Source of the DNA: Physcomitrium patens
Taxonomy: Eukaryota; Streptophyta; Bryopsida; Funariales; Funariaceae
Direction of reading: 5' to 3'
Length of the DNA: 64,000 bases
NCBI RefSeq assembly: GCF_000002425.4
Contig: NC_037267.1
Coordinates: 7,949,396-8,013,395, forward strand
Shown piece after piece: positions 1-13,472 of the stretch. The notes beneath the pieces are model-generated. The model ran no database searches. It was not told the DNA's origin and saw only the letters and a program-made list of their open reading frames with translations. Positions within the stretch are counted from its first letter, which is position 1. Every line of letters begins with the position of its first letter. The position numbers were made by a program, and so were the translations under genes.

Positions 1-1063
1 TTTTCACTGTGCCTTGATTTATATCTCTTCAACTAAACCTTTGTTTTTAACATCTTTTAAAGATTTGATTATCATATGCAATGGCTTAAGCAATAAATTA
101 TTTTAATGAGTCTATTCTTAATATTATCAACAATAAATCTTTGATATTATCTTTCAATTCATATTAAAACCAACTAATAAGTTCTTTTTCATTCAAATCC
201 ATATTACAAATAAGATCTTAGAATTTAGTAGTATATATGGTTATTGAATGCATTCTTTATTTTAAAGATAAAAATTTGATCTTTACTATTTTTTTATTAT
301 TTTCTTTAATTTTAGCCATAAAAATTTTTATGAATGAATTTAGATTCTAGAAGAGTCATGAAATTATTTCCATCCAAGGTAAAAATATAAAGAAATTACT
401 TCCATATAAAAGTGCATCTATAAATCTAATTTAAATAAATCCATTAAGGTATTGAAAAAGATGTAATCTTAAATAGAACTTAACTTTTTGTAAAAATCCT
501 TGAAATTTTAATCTTGTTCTATTAAACTTTTTCAACATACTTATACTTGCTTCTTTTATATTTATAGTAGCAAGACTTTTTGGATTTAGTTGTAAATTTG
601 AATTACTTAATTTTCTTAATTCCACAACTTTTTGGCATAGACTTTTAATTTTATTATTAATTGCTTCTATAGATATAGAAATTGTACCTCAATGGTTTAT
701 ATTACAAATACATAAAATTTCTATTGTGATAATATTGACAAACTCATAAAGATGTACAATAGTTACAAATTTATTTTCACTTCTATCAAGAGTAGGATCC
801 ATAATTTTACATTCTATAGACAACTTAAATAAATCCATAAGTCAAATTAAGGGAGGATAATTTGTAACCTTTAATACCAAATAAAAATTTCTACAAAGAT
901 GTAATAGTATATTTTTTTTAAGAAAAAAATTATTGTTAAAAAGTTAAATATTATTTTAAAGATGGATAATCAATAACTATTAAAATATAATAATAAAAAT
1001 GAATTAATTTATTAATTTGTAAAAATAATGATTATAAATAAATTATTAATCTTATTAAAATAT
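1..1063 (-). mobile_element. Decayed gag / 5' untranslated part of a family-1 gypsy element (element A)
   Basis: This stretch is a diverged second copy of the sequence at about 4,750-5,780. Both share the phrase AATGGCTTAAGCAATAAATT (here near 80, there near 4,820) and stay alignable past the zinc-knuckle-distal gag region to the LTR edge. By that homology it is the gag and leader region of a minus-strand Ty3/gypsy element whose remainder lies left of the window. No open frame longer than about 60 codons survives, and C and G are strongly depleted. The next LTR remnant follows directly at about 1,064. Confidence 0.6.
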
Positions 1064-1440
1064 TAAAGATAGAAATCACAACAAATAAAACTTGAATACT
1101 CTTATGTGTCACGTAAAAAAAATTAATCAAAATTAATATAATATTAAAATTGAAATGACTATTGTCAAAGTCAAAAAGATTAAAGACTCTTGAAATAAGA
1201 TTAAAGACTAAAAAGATATTTATAAGAGTGAAAAAGGCTTTACTATTGCCTCAATAGTTGCTATCTAAGTAGGAGGTAGGATTTAAGATTTAAAATTTTA
1301 GGATTCAAGGTTTAGGATTTTATAAGATCTTTGATATGTGTTCAACTTACAAGACATATATCTAACTTGTAAAACAAGTTTCTTATATATGCATCACATT
1401 GTCAACTTATATTACAAGTTAACAACATGTGTGGTAAAAA
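1064..1440 (-). mobile_element. Decayed family-1 LTR shared by elements A and B
   Basis: Compared with the intact LTRs at 42,198 and 48,042 this segment keeps the order of the landmarks: the 'actattgtcaaag' block, 'gactcttgaaa', 'aagagtgaaaaaggctt', the 'acaagttaacaacatgtgtgg' block. It then breaks off at about 1,440 and jumps to sequence equivalent to about 43,320 (chromodomain region). The final ~130 bases of the LTR and about 560 bases of adjacent internal sequence are therefore deleted. It stands between gag of element A and the 3' coding end of element B, so one LTR serves both copies. Confidence 0.6.
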
Positions 1441-3097
1441 TAGATACTAAAATATAAGCTTCATTAAATCTTATTATTTTTATATTAGAGGATTATTTAA
1501 TTTTTTGTCTTGATTTTGATGGATGTTGTCATTAAAAAAGATCAACCTTTTTTTTTTGCATTTGCAAGTTTTTTAGATAGCTTCTATATATTCACTAATA
1601 TTATATTTATATTAATATATAAGATAATTAAATATTTTTTTTATTGATGCCTTAAATCCAAGACTTTTTTAACTTTAAACTCTTAATTATTATTTATTTC
1701 TATAAGAAGAGATGGCATTTGTCTTTTTTTTTTATATATCCAATATCTTTTATGGCTTAAAAAAAGATATATGGAACATAAGATGGATCTTTATAGACTT
1801 TGGTAGGTATAATCAATTGTTTTATTGATAAATAAAAAATGATTAAAGTCTATTGTAATCAAACTTATCACAAGAATGATTAGTCTTGATATTACAAAAA
1901 AAATAACCATATCTTATCACCTACATGGAATTGATGTTATTTCTAATGATAGGTATGTGCATTGATTTTCATTTTTTGAGCTTCTTTTAATTATGCCTTC
2001 TTTGTTAAATATATCTTTGATAATTAATTTATTATATCTTTTGTTACAAAATTATTAATCTTTGAAAAGCCAAAAGTATCAAATTATGGATAATAATTAT
2101 AATTACCAAAGAAAGATATTTATTAAATAGAATAATATATTATATTATTATTAATAAACTCTAATAATGCCAAAAAATCATCCAATTATTTCAATGATAG
2201 TTAATGGTACACCTCAAATATTGCTCCAAAATTTGATTTTTTGATTTTAATTTGAAAATAAAGAGCCTATGAAAATTGAATATCTACTTTTAATATCTTA
2301 AAAAGATCTTTTCAAAACCTTAATTTAAATTGAGTTCTTCTATTAGATATAATATTTCTAACTAATCTATCTTGTTTGTGATAATATTATATTTAAAGCA
2401 AAGTCAAATGTGTTTGTTTTCATAAAAAATGCATTAAAGAAGTTGACACAATACAAGATTGGTACAAAAATAAAAGCTTCTAAGGACCCTTTAGCTTTTT
2501 TATTCTATTCAAATTTATCTTTACAAGTCAAATGTATAAATAAAATTGTAATGTAAAAAATATTCTTACTAAAGATAAGATAGTAATTAAAAAATTTAAA
2601 AAAATCTTTCAATCTTTCATATTTTGAATTTTCTTAGGATCCATCATTTGAAATGATATATTCTAAAAAATTAACTTAAATTATATAAAATGTATACTTC
2701 TTCATCTTGACATATAGCTCTATATTATTAAGTTTTTTTAAAATATAAAAAATATAAAGTTCATACTCTTTTGTGTTGTTAAACTAAATTAAAATATCAT
2801 CTAGATAACAAATAAAAAAATCATCTAAAAAATCTCAAAAAGTATTATTCACAAGATGTTGAAAAGAGATTAATATATTTAAAAGTCTATAAGGTTGAAT
2901 ATTATATTCAAAATAACCATATCTTATTCAAAATATAATATTCTATTTATTTAATTTTTATATATATACTAAATTATATGCTCTTTATAGATCTATTTTT
3001 GTATAAATCTTTGGTTGGTTCAATCAATCAAAACGTCTTAAAATCAAAAATTGATTATATCTATTCTTGATGATAATCTTGTTGAAACTTTAATAAT

Positions 3098-3658
3098 TGT
3101 CATAGACATATTCATGTAAACCAATAATAACAAATATAAATAGGTAGAAGTAAGTAAAAGTAGATAAAAGTAAATTAATTCTATAGTATTTGATATGAAA
3201 GCTTCCTAGAAGCTTCATAGATGCTACTTTGACTTTATAGGTGTCTTTAATTGACTTTTTGGATTAGAAACGTGGTCAACAAGTTGGCCATGTGCCATAC
3301 ATGTTGTTAACTTGAAGACCAAGCTAACAATGTGGCCCACACATAGAAAAACTTACCTTGTAAGTCAAGGCATGTATCTTACAAAGTCAAAACTTATTGG
3401 AGGTCCTATAGAATATTACCACATAGCCCCTAGTTAGATAGTATATATAGAGACAAGAGTGAAGCTTTTTTCACTCTTGTCAACTCCTTTCTTGTTTCCA
3501 GTCTAGTTTCAAGGGTCTCTAGTTTTCTTGTCTTTTGGCAATAGCTATTCCAATATCTCTTTCAATATACATACTTGTTCATTTATATTTTGTTACCTTT
3601 CTTTGAGTGAAGGCTCACTTGTCTGAATTGCTTTTTCATCAAGTTCTTGTCCTTGACA
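3098..3658 (+). mobile_element. Solo family-1 LTR with intact target duplication, nested in element B
   Basis: The 561-bp unit starts TGTCATAGACATATTCATG and ends CCTTGACA, which is the terminal TG...CA pattern of the intact LTRs at 42,198 and 48,042 read in the opposite orientation. It is flanked by a perfect 5-bp repeat, ATAAT, at 3,093-3,097 and 3,659-3,663. Removing it rejoins the RT sequence of element B. It closely resembles the intact LTRs and is far less decayed than its host element, so it is a later insertion whose internal part was lost by LTR-LTR recombination. A TATA-like stretch near 3,439-3,448 precedes a GACAAGAGTGA inverted repeat. Confidence 0.92.
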
Positions 3659-3878
3659 ATAATCTACATATATTTGTATTGATCCATCTTTTTTCTTTAC
3701 AAATAAGATAGGAATTTATATTAGAGAATTAGAATAGAGTATAAATTTTTTAGCTAAGTTCTTATGAATATATTCCTTGAATATAACCAACTCATTTTGT
3801 AATAAGCTATAGATTGGTCAAAATAGTGATTGAGTTCCTTTTTGAAAATCAATTGAATAATGATAGGAATAATATTCT

Positions 3879-3882
<4 letters not shown>

Positions 3883-3917
<35 letters not shown>
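3883..3917. repeat. (TA)n microsatellite
   Basis: About 17 perfect TA units inside the decayed protease/RT region of element B. Confidence 0.95.
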
Positions 3918-3918
<1 letters not shown>

Positions 3919-5780
3919 TAAAAATCTTAGTACTAGCTAAGTATATTATTTTAAGTCTTTTTACTATTAAAAAAAGTGTAGCATACATAGCAAAAGATGA
4001 TTCTTTTTTTGTAGCATATATGAAGACTCTTATACCTATCAATAAAAGTTTGGTTATCTTAAAATTATGACTTTTTACTTTAATAACAGATTTTTTGATT
4101 ATACTACAAAAAATTATAATTATAAGAAATTTAGTCTATTTAAAGGTAAATTCTTTTAGCTACAATAATTCTAAAATAATTACATTAAAAAAAAATCATA
4201 TTAAATATCATTGAACAGTTATATCTATTAGTTTTTATATCTTAAAGAATGGTTTTATAAATGGCATCTATAGACAATCATCTATGATTTTTACATGGAT
4301 AGATTTAATTTTTTTAATTTAAGATATTTTTTATTTTTTAATAAAGTCTTCATCTATAAAATAAGTTGAGGTCCTTGAATTTGATGAGACAAGGACTTTG
4401 TGATTTTTTGGTCTAAAATATATATCTATTACAAAATAAGATAAAAGATCTAAAAAAATATATGACCTTTATTTAATATTGTACAAGATTCTACTTGCAT
4501 AGTCTTTATTATAGGTGAAAAAACTTATTTTTTAATACATTTTCTTCTTTGGAAACTATGCTCTTTATTTATAATTGCATCATTTCTTTGAATAATATTG
4601 AATAGTGTGTTAAGTTTCTCTACAATATAAATATAAAAATTCTTGATAATGTTAAATTTTTTCTTCCCTGCTAAGAAGTTAACATAACATATTAATTTAT
4701 ATAGATTTCAGCCTTAATGAATAAGCATCTCAAAACTTAGGAGTTGTTGTCATGACTTGACTTGTTCTTTTTTAATTAAATCTTTATTTTTGATAGCTTT
4801 CAAAAAGTCAATTATTGCATGGAATGGCTTAAGCAATAAATTATTTCAATGAACATATTTTTTATATTGTCAATAATAAATCTTCAACATTATATTTAAA
4901 CTCATATAAAATTGATTAATAAAGGATTTGTCATTCCAATCCATGTTACAAGTAACGTTTCAAAATTCAATAATACATATGATAGTTGAACGTGGTCACT
5001 ACTATCCTTTTACAATCACTTTCTTTAAATATGGCTATAAATACATTTAAGAATAAATTTAAATTATAAAATAATTAAAAAAAAATTTCTATTAAAAATA
5101 TAAATCAAAAGAAAGCACTTTCAAATAAAATTATACCTATAAATCTAACTTGAATAAATCTATGAATATATTAGACAAGATACAACCTTAAGTAGAACTT
5201 TATTTATTATAGAAATCTTCAAAATATTGATCTTCTTCCATCAAACTTTTCTTGCATATTTATTTTTTCTTCTTTTATATTTATAATAGTGAGACTCTTT
5301 AAATTCAATTGTAAGTTTAATATACTTAATTCTCTCAATTATACAATTTTTGGCATAGAATTTGAATTTTATTGATTTCTTCTACATAAGTAGAAATAAT
5401 ACTTTCATAGTTGATTTTGATAATATGTAAGATTTCCACAATAAAATGTTGATAAGTTTGTAAAGATTTATAATAGTTATATATCTATTTTTACTTCTAT
5501 CAAATGTAGTATCTATAATATTTTCTTTTATTTCTATAATTCATGATTTTAACAAATCCACAAGTCAAATTTGAGGAAGATAATCAATAACTTCTAATAA
5601 TAAATAATAAATTCTGCAAAAAAAAATTTACTCTTTTTAAAGAAAGAATGAATGTTAAAAAATAAAAAGGTTAATTTAAAAATAGATAGTCTCTAATCTT
5701 TAAAGCATAAGAAAAGAAGTGAAATGATCTACATACTGCTAAAAGAAAATAAGACCAATAAATTTGTAATCTTATCAAAT

Positions 5781-6309
5781 TGTCAAGAAATATAAATCAT
5801 AAAGAACCAAAAAGTCAATTCATTCTTATGTTACTAGAAAGAAATAGATAATTATTCAAAAATGGCATAATATTAAACTAGAATAGATATTGCCAAAGAT
5901 AAGAAATAAAAGGCTCATAAGATAAGACTAAAGAAAAGAAAGACATTGATAAGAGTAAAAAAGGCTTCACTCTTGCATCTATAGTTACTATCTAACTAGG
6001 AACTATGTAGTGACATTCTATAGGACCTCTAACATGTGTCTAACTTATGAGAAATGTCTCTAATTTGCAAGACAAGTTTTTTACATGCATACTACATTCT
6101 AAATGTGTACTATAAGCTATTAATATATGCAACATGTGGCTAACTTGTTGGCTAAGTTTTTAACCTATAAATTAATTATAAACATGTATAAAATTAAATC
6201 CAAATCTATAAAGCTTCTAAGAAGCTTCACCATTAGATAGTATTAAATCTACAAATATTTACCTTCTATATATCACTTCTTACCTAAGTAATTAAGTATA
6301 TCCATGACA
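5781..6309 (-). mobile_element. Decayed family-1 LTR at the right edge of element B
   Basis: Begins TGTCAAG and ends CCATGACA, about 529 bp. It aligns along its whole length with the intact LTRs: 'attgccaaag', 'ggcttcactcttg', 'actatctaactagg', 'ttctataggacctc', 'aagcttctaagaagctt'. It is in the same orientation as the 42.2-48.6 kb element, so it is the 5' LTR of the minus-strand element B. Small indels and many C-to-T or G-to-A differences place it among the older copies. The immediate flanks (CAAAT before, TATTG after) are not a target duplication, as expected because the partner LTR is at about 1,064-1,440. Confidence 0.8.
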
Positions 6310-6536
6310 TATTGTCTAAAGATATGATATAACTATAGATCAAAAGAATGATTTTTTCAATGTCTTACATAATGTCAATAATCTTTAGCAAAACTCACAA
6401 CAAAGAAAGATGATCATACAATAAAAAGATAAGATAAAAATGAAATTAGTCGTAGCACCATTGTAAATTTAGGATAAAAGTAGTAATTAGGAAATTTTTA
6501 GATATTATAAGAACCAATGAAGGAACATATAGTTTT

Positions 6537-6582
<46 letters not shown>

Positions 6583-9164
6583 TTAATACAAAAGATTATT
6601 CAGCATATTTTAGAAGTATTTTAGCTAGGCAAAATAATGTAACTTTTTGTATTCAAAAGAATAAAAGAAAAAGCATTGATTCATTGTTTTTGAAGCACTT
6701 GTAAATTTGGTTGTGTTGCAAAGAAATACCATACCAAAAAAATTATTTATAACTTCAATGTGTTCTAATATTTTAGTCACTATTCTATACCAAGCCATTG
6801 ACTAATATAATTCCAAGCTAATATTTTAGGAACCATGTTGAAAATGTTCATTTAATTTGAAAAACTAAACACAATAACTGATAGACATAGCTATTTCTTT
6901 AGAAGTACAATTCAACAAACCACCAATATTATGGAGCATGATTTGATATAGTACTTGATTTTGTAGAAATATCAAAAGAAAGCTTCAAAGAATAAAAAAA
7001 TCTACAAAGAATCTTTTGAAAGAAGTGAAATGCCAAGTTTTGGCTATGAATGCTAGAAATGGATGCAAAGATCTAAAAAAATTTGATAAGATTAAAAACA
7101 CAAAAAATTATTATATTAGAAAAAAAATCTTTATTTATTACATCATTATTTTTGAAAAAACTAACCACAATTAATATTCAAGTATCCAAAATTATACTAA
7201 TTATTATATTAGTTGGAATAAAAACAATGACACTCTCTACTAAGTTATAACATGTGGTCTCATATCCAATATTTTAAACAAATAACAATTCAAATCAACA
7301 CTTGTGATGTTTTAAAATTTTGACTAGAATGAACGAAGTTGTTAATTCAATAAAACTTTTAAATCTTTTGTTACAACTTTGAAAGAAATGGCAATTGATT
7401 AGGTCTATGACTTTAAACAACATCCTACAACATCTTAAAAAGAAATTAAAAAAAAGTTTTTAAAGAAATTTAGGACTTTTGAAAGCAATAAAAAAGTATT
7501 GCAAGTATTTTGAGTAATTAAGCAATATACAAACAAACCAGTATCTATTTTTTTATGATTGATTCAAAAAAAATATTGGATAAATTATAAATACTTATCA
7601 ATGACTTGATATTATGAAATTGGCTCTAAAAAGATTTATATATCTCACTTCAAAAAAAATTAATTTATGTACAAATTATCTTGTTGCAAAAAATGATAGA
7701 TATGGCTTTACAAATTTTTGAAGGACCAAACACAATAAAGCTAATTGTAACATATTTCCACCAAGGTCAATATAACAAACTATCCATTTATAACATTTGC
7801 AATTATTGGCATCTACTACCTTATGAATGGGATCCTCATAATCTAAACAATCAACTTATATAATAACCAAAAAAATAAAAAAAAATGGTATTACATCTAG
7901 ACAAAGTCCATTGTCATACATCTCAACTAAATTAATAGTTACATACAAACAATGGTTATTGAAACTATAGATCTATCAAACATTATTGTCAAAATCATCT
8001 AAATTTCAATCTTTAGTATGTAAAAAAGTATCTTTTGGAAGCTTGATACAAATTAGGGTCCTTAATTAAATATAATAAAACTTAAAAGTCTATGATATTG
8101 ATAAATATTATAAAAAAAAACATAGGTTTTTCCACAAATAATAGCTTTTATTCTATTTTTATTATACAATCTGCTATCACAAAAAAATTGGTAATAACTT
8201 ATAATTTTAATAAAATTAATAATCACGATTATTTAAAAATATTTCAAGTTTTAAAAAAATATATAATTAATAACATTAAAAAAAATTTAGAAAAATTATG
8301 ACAAGTTTGAATAAAATTTTAACAAAACTTTTGTATTTAAAGCCACTTAAAATTTTGTAAAATAAATATTTAAGTATTTTTTGATCTAAATATACTTTAT
8401 TTTTACAAATAAATATTATTCTTTAATCAAAAGAAACTTAGTTTTTTATTCTACGACATATAAATATCTTTTATAGTAGAGAAGGTTGACTTTAAAATCA
8501 AATATATTAGTCATTATTAATACTATTACTTACATTTATTTTAAGAATATTTTATGATGTAATCAAAATAAGTGATATTAATTTGAATTCTTGATATTTT
8601 AATTTAAAGATACAACTGAAATTCTTTTAAAATAATAGTTTATTATTAATTATAATAAACATACTCTTCTTTTGATATTAGATAAAAGCTTCTATACAAG
8701 ATTTTTTTTAAAAAAAATTAAGATAATAAATAATATTAAACAAAAATTAAGACAAAGACATGTTTAATCAAGCTTGTCAAAAATTTAAAACATATGCTAA
8801 CATAAAAAATTTAAGGTACTTGTAATTAATACAAATGTAATTACATTAGAAGTATCTTATTAATTATAATGCCATTCTTGAAATAAATCTAAATATTAAG
8901 TTTTATTGTAGATCTTATAAATAATTTCAATTAATAAGAATTTTTTAATTAAAAAAATATACAAAAATTGATTATCAGAATCTATTTTAGATAAAAAAAC
9001 ACATCAAATATAAATTATGGTGCATGTTTTTTTTTGTAATAGAATGAATTAGAGAAATTTAAATCATTATATTATTATGTAGAATATATTTTTGTATAAT
9101 CATTTGAAATGATAAATAATGAAGGACATAATTTATAACATAATTCTAAAGAAGCAATACACTT
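6310..9164. other. AT-rich spacer, no recognised gene
   Basis: About 2.9 kb of very AT-rich sequence with a (TA)n run at 6,543-6,578. An open frame at 7,681-7,863 (+, 60 codons, containing YFHQGQYNKL and LLPYEWDPHN) begins with TTG, has no ATG and matches no family I recognise. A second frame at 8,092-8,301 is low-complexity Lys/Ile/Asn. Sequence from about 6,600 to 7,900 is less monotonous than its surroundings and may be an eroded transposon or pseudogene, but I cannot assign it. Confidence 0.4.
6543..6578. repeat. (TA)n microsatellite
   Basis: About 18 uninterrupted AT units just outside the right LTR of element B. Confidence 0.95.
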
Positions 9165-9520
9165 TTGTGATATTCAAAAAGAAAAAGTAAAAAAAATCAA
9201 AGATAGATATATAAAAGAAACTAGAATATTTATTGCCAAAAACAAAGAAATTAGAAATTCTTGGGCTAAGATAAGAACTTAAGAAAGGCATTAACAAGAG
9301 TGAAGAACGCCTCATTCTTACCTTTGTATATACTACATAGTGACTTTCTATTAGTCATCCAACACATGTCCAATTTGTAAAGCATATGTCTAATTTGTAA
9401 CATAATTTTGAATATATGCCACATGGCCAATTCATATGATTAGTACTAACATGTGTGGCATAAGGCCAACTTATAAAGAAAGAGGTCAACATGTGCAACA
9501 TGTGGCCAACTTATTGGCAA
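9165..9520 (-). mobile_element. Decayed family-1 LTR fragment
   Basis: Landmarks in order: 'gaaactagaatatttattgccaaa', 'aacaagagtgaagaacgcc', 'tatatactacatagtgactttctat', 'catgtgtggcataaggccaactta', 'ggccaacttattgg'. These match the intact LTRs at 42,198 and 48,042, same orientation. The first ~30 and last ~150 bases of the LTR are missing or unrecognisable. No internal retroelement sequence adjoins, so this is a solo or truncated remnant and one of the most diverged in the window. Confidence 0.7.
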
Positions 9521-12176
9521 GTTTTTAATAAATGTAATTTTATTTTATTTAACATGAATTATTAATTTTTTAAATTTTAATGTAAATATTGGCACAAATT
9601 TATTTAATTTTAATAAAACTTAAATTTTATTAGATAATGTAAAAATTTTATTACTTTCACCATATATAAATTATTTTTATCAAAAATGAATCAAAATTAT
9701 CTAATAAAAGATTTTTTATTTTAAAAAAATATAAATAGTAAAATTTTAACGAAAGTGACTTGAGATTTTTAATTTGGATAATTAAGAAATCAGAAATAAA
9801 TAATAAAATGGACTAGGTTAATAAGTCTTCAAAATTTAAATATAGTACTATTACATTTTTTAAAAGATCAACTCTTGGATTTCTAGATAGTGCAATTTTA
9901 TTTACATGATTTACTTAAAGTAAGTGAAGTATTAAATAATCTTATATCAATTATTATTTTTATCATTAGTCTCTTTTGATATTGGATGAGGTAGTAAAAG
10001 TATTTTTGCATAATAAGCATAAAATTTATTCTTTATTTTGTTAATAAATATACTTTAATATCTTTTATTTTTAGTATTTTTTTATAAATATAATATTTTT
10101 TATAAAATTTAAAGATATCTTTTATTTTCTCTCTTTATATATTAATAACTAACAAGGTCTTACAAAAGCTTCTTAAGAACGTCAAGGCTTGAAATTTAAG
10201 CAACAAAGTTGTAGGTTGCTTCAAAAGCAACATTTTAAAGATAAATTTCTATAACCATGTAGCATACTTAAAATACCTAAAAATATATTTTACATCTACG
10301 AAACTTAGTTTATAATTATTTTTAAAAATATTATCTATCTTATATGATTCTATCTACTCCCACTTTTTTTATTTATTTTAGTAATATTGGCATGTATTAA
10401 AACTTCTAAAATACGTTCTTAGATGTAGAAATAACCTCCAATTTGTTCTTTATCGACTAAGTTTAATGAAACATATATAGATCCAATCTTCACCTGATTT
10501 TTTTAAAATTCTTCTCAATTAAGATACTATGTATCTATGGCATAACAATTATTATCAAAGTAATTTGTCTTTTAGAATCTAATTGTATGAGTTTTTTAAA
10601 GTAAAATCCAACATATTAATACCAATTTATTCTAATCAAATATCTATTTGTAATGTACCATTAAAGACACCAACTCATAATGTATTAAATTGTGTTTATT
10701 ACTCCAAAACTCTAGGCTTTCTATAGTGGATAGATTATGAATGTTGCTGCAAAAACTAAGAAAATAAAGCCTTCCAATCTACATTTACAACTCCAATTTT
10801 TTTTTCAATATTCTTATTTTATATAATTCTAATAGTTAATTTTAAATTTAATAATTATTATTAATATTTTAAAGTATTATTTATTAACTAATTTTTAAAT
10901 TCTTTACCTTTAAAACTTATTGCAAGACCATTGTGATATTCTAATCTTAGTTACTAAAAGAGTATTTTTACTTTTTAAGCTAATTTAAATTCTTCAATAA
11001 TATAATTAAGTCCTTTAATTTTATTTTAAATTAAATAAAATATTTTTTGACATTGAAATTATGATATTATATTAAAAAGTAATAAAATAATTTTTTTTAA
11101 AAATTATCAAATTTACTAATTAATTTGATTAATAAATCTATTCAAGTCGTCAAAATATTCTAATAATATGATTAATTTATTTAAAATATAAAATTTTGTA
11201 TATTGATTTATAATCTTATATTTTTAAATAATTTTAGTATAATATATAAAAAATATTTATATTCTTTTATATTCTTAAATTACATAAGAATATTTTTTAT
11301 AGATAATAATCTTAAAAGTTAATATTTGTTGACTTATTGGCTATTTTTTCCTTTCTTTAAATAGAAAGATCATATTTGTCTCTTGCCTTTTCAACTTCTT
11401 GAGAAATAGAGAATACCAGGTCAACACTTTTTTCCCTATTGCCACCAAATCAAACTATTATCTACTTTGTTTGGTGATTGGATCTTTTGAGACTATTGTA
11501 AGTTGTCTTTTGAAGAAATTTAGTCTTGCCGTCTTATGTGCAATGTAGTTGGTACTAAAAAATTAAGATAGTTTATTCCCATCTTCTTCTTTGTTCCTAA
11601 ACAAGGTACCCAAGCAATCATACTTAGTGGTAATCCAAATATTGATTCCATCCCCCTCTCTTTTTTTAACCCGATTTGATGTATCATTTGTCATTCCAAT
11701 TCCCATTTGAGGCTCACATTTGAGCCATCACACAATAGGGCTAAATTTCTTTACATGGCTCTTCTAACAACTCTTCACTTTATCCTTCCAATACTCCATA
11801 GAGTCAACAACTACAAGTTGTCGTAGGTAGATGCATCCTTCCCTTGATAGGAACATTGGCTTAACCAACAAAGATCTCTAGCAACCAAAGTCCTACTTAA
11901 ATACCCCCTTAAGAACCTTTTCAAGAATAAGTGCCAAGTTAGATATAATAATAAAAAAAATTAAATTAATTTTAAAAAATTAAAAAAATTAAAACCAAAA
12001 CCAAAACCTAAACCAAAATTTGTAGAGGTGTATCTTAATTATACCATTAATAACCCTAGAAACATGCAACATATTATAATTTTAGAAAATACATACTAAT
12101 AGATGTAATATTATTATATTTAATATGAAGTTTTAAAATTTTTAATATAAAAAGATAGAAAGAAAAATTAAACATC

Positions 12177-12216
<40 letters not shown>

Positions 12217-13298
12217 TGTATGTTTATTATTAAAAAATATAAATATTTAATAAATCTGTAAAAATTACATCATATTCTTTAAATATTGATTTAGATTCTA
12301 ATAAAAATATATCTAAATTTTATAATATTATATATTATTTTTGAAATTTTAAAATATCCAATAAAAGATCTAAAATTAAATTTATGTTTTTGTGGCCCAC
12401 AATACTTAAAATAAAAAATTAAAAAAAATAAAAAAAAAAGAAGAAAAAGAGACTTTTTTATAAGATGGTTGTGTACTAAAATAGTTATCACTAAAAATAA
12501 ATCAATCGTATAATCTTGAATCAAGATTAAAATTTAAAAAAACCTATAATAGGACTAGGAATATTATTAGTCTTGTCTCTGTAACTAACAATTACCAAGA
12601 AAGCTATGTTGAAAACTTCCTCATAATTACAAGGCTAGCCAGCACAATAGATAAGTTGAAAATATTATCTCTGTATTTTCTTTGATGCAAATGTTTTAAG
12701 AATAAAATATAATAATTACTTATAATATTTCAAAATAACTATTAAAATAATCTTAATTTAAGAATATTTTTTCAAAATTTCTCAAAGCAAATACCATATC
12801 CAAAATCCAAATCATATACTTTAATTTATTTTTATTTACTTCATCAATAAAAATATACATAGAAATTTTTGTAAAATCTTACAAATGTTTATAGAATTCT
12901 TTTTTTTTATTTCTTAATTAGAACTTTATATTTTTTGCTAATATTATCTGTCTATTTTACTTTGTAATATCTTAAGTTTATTTCCACACTTATGATACTA
13001 AAAAATTATGAATTTTCAATAATAATGCTCCATGATTTATAATTATTTTTTCAGAATTATTTTTAAATAAATAAAATATTATTTCGCATTATTTTATTTT
13101 AAATTTATTAATATCTAAATTTATTCATAATTTTAAATGATTAGATTTTATTTTATTTTTGAAAATAAATAAATTTGATAGTCTTGTGAAATGAATAGGA
13201 TCTAATTTAAAAAATAATTTTATATAAACTTAATTTCTTTTCTTTCTAAATTATTAAAAATTATATAGTTTGATATGTTTGTATGGTATGTGTACATA

Positions 13299-13333
<35 letters not shown>

Positions 13334-13441
13334 GCTCTATTCCACATATTAGAGGTGTAGTTATATCAGATAAAAAAATACAGTGTATTAATAAAATTTC
13401 ATTGGAAATTCAAAGATTTTGCTAAAAAGTATCAAGATTAC

Positions 13442-13472
<31 letters not shown>

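Larger units (their letters stand above)
1490..5780 (-). mobile_element. Decayed internal region of family-1 gypsy element B
   Basis: The segment follows the complete element at 42.2-48.6 kb in order. The chromodomain-adjacent phrase 'cttgattttgatggatgt' near 1,510 equals that near 43,335. Integrase-equivalent sequence lies near 2,050-2,380 (as 43,890-44,230). A deletion equivalent to about 1 kb removes the integrase N-terminus and much of RNase H, and sequence resumes near 2,400 (as 45,236). RT follows near 2,770-3,095, with the rest of RT after the nested solo LTR at 3,659. The gag zinc-knuckle equivalent is near 4,550-4,630. It is full of stops and AT-rich. Only fragments such as 3,818-4,042 remain open, and these are not genes. 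Confidence 0.75.
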
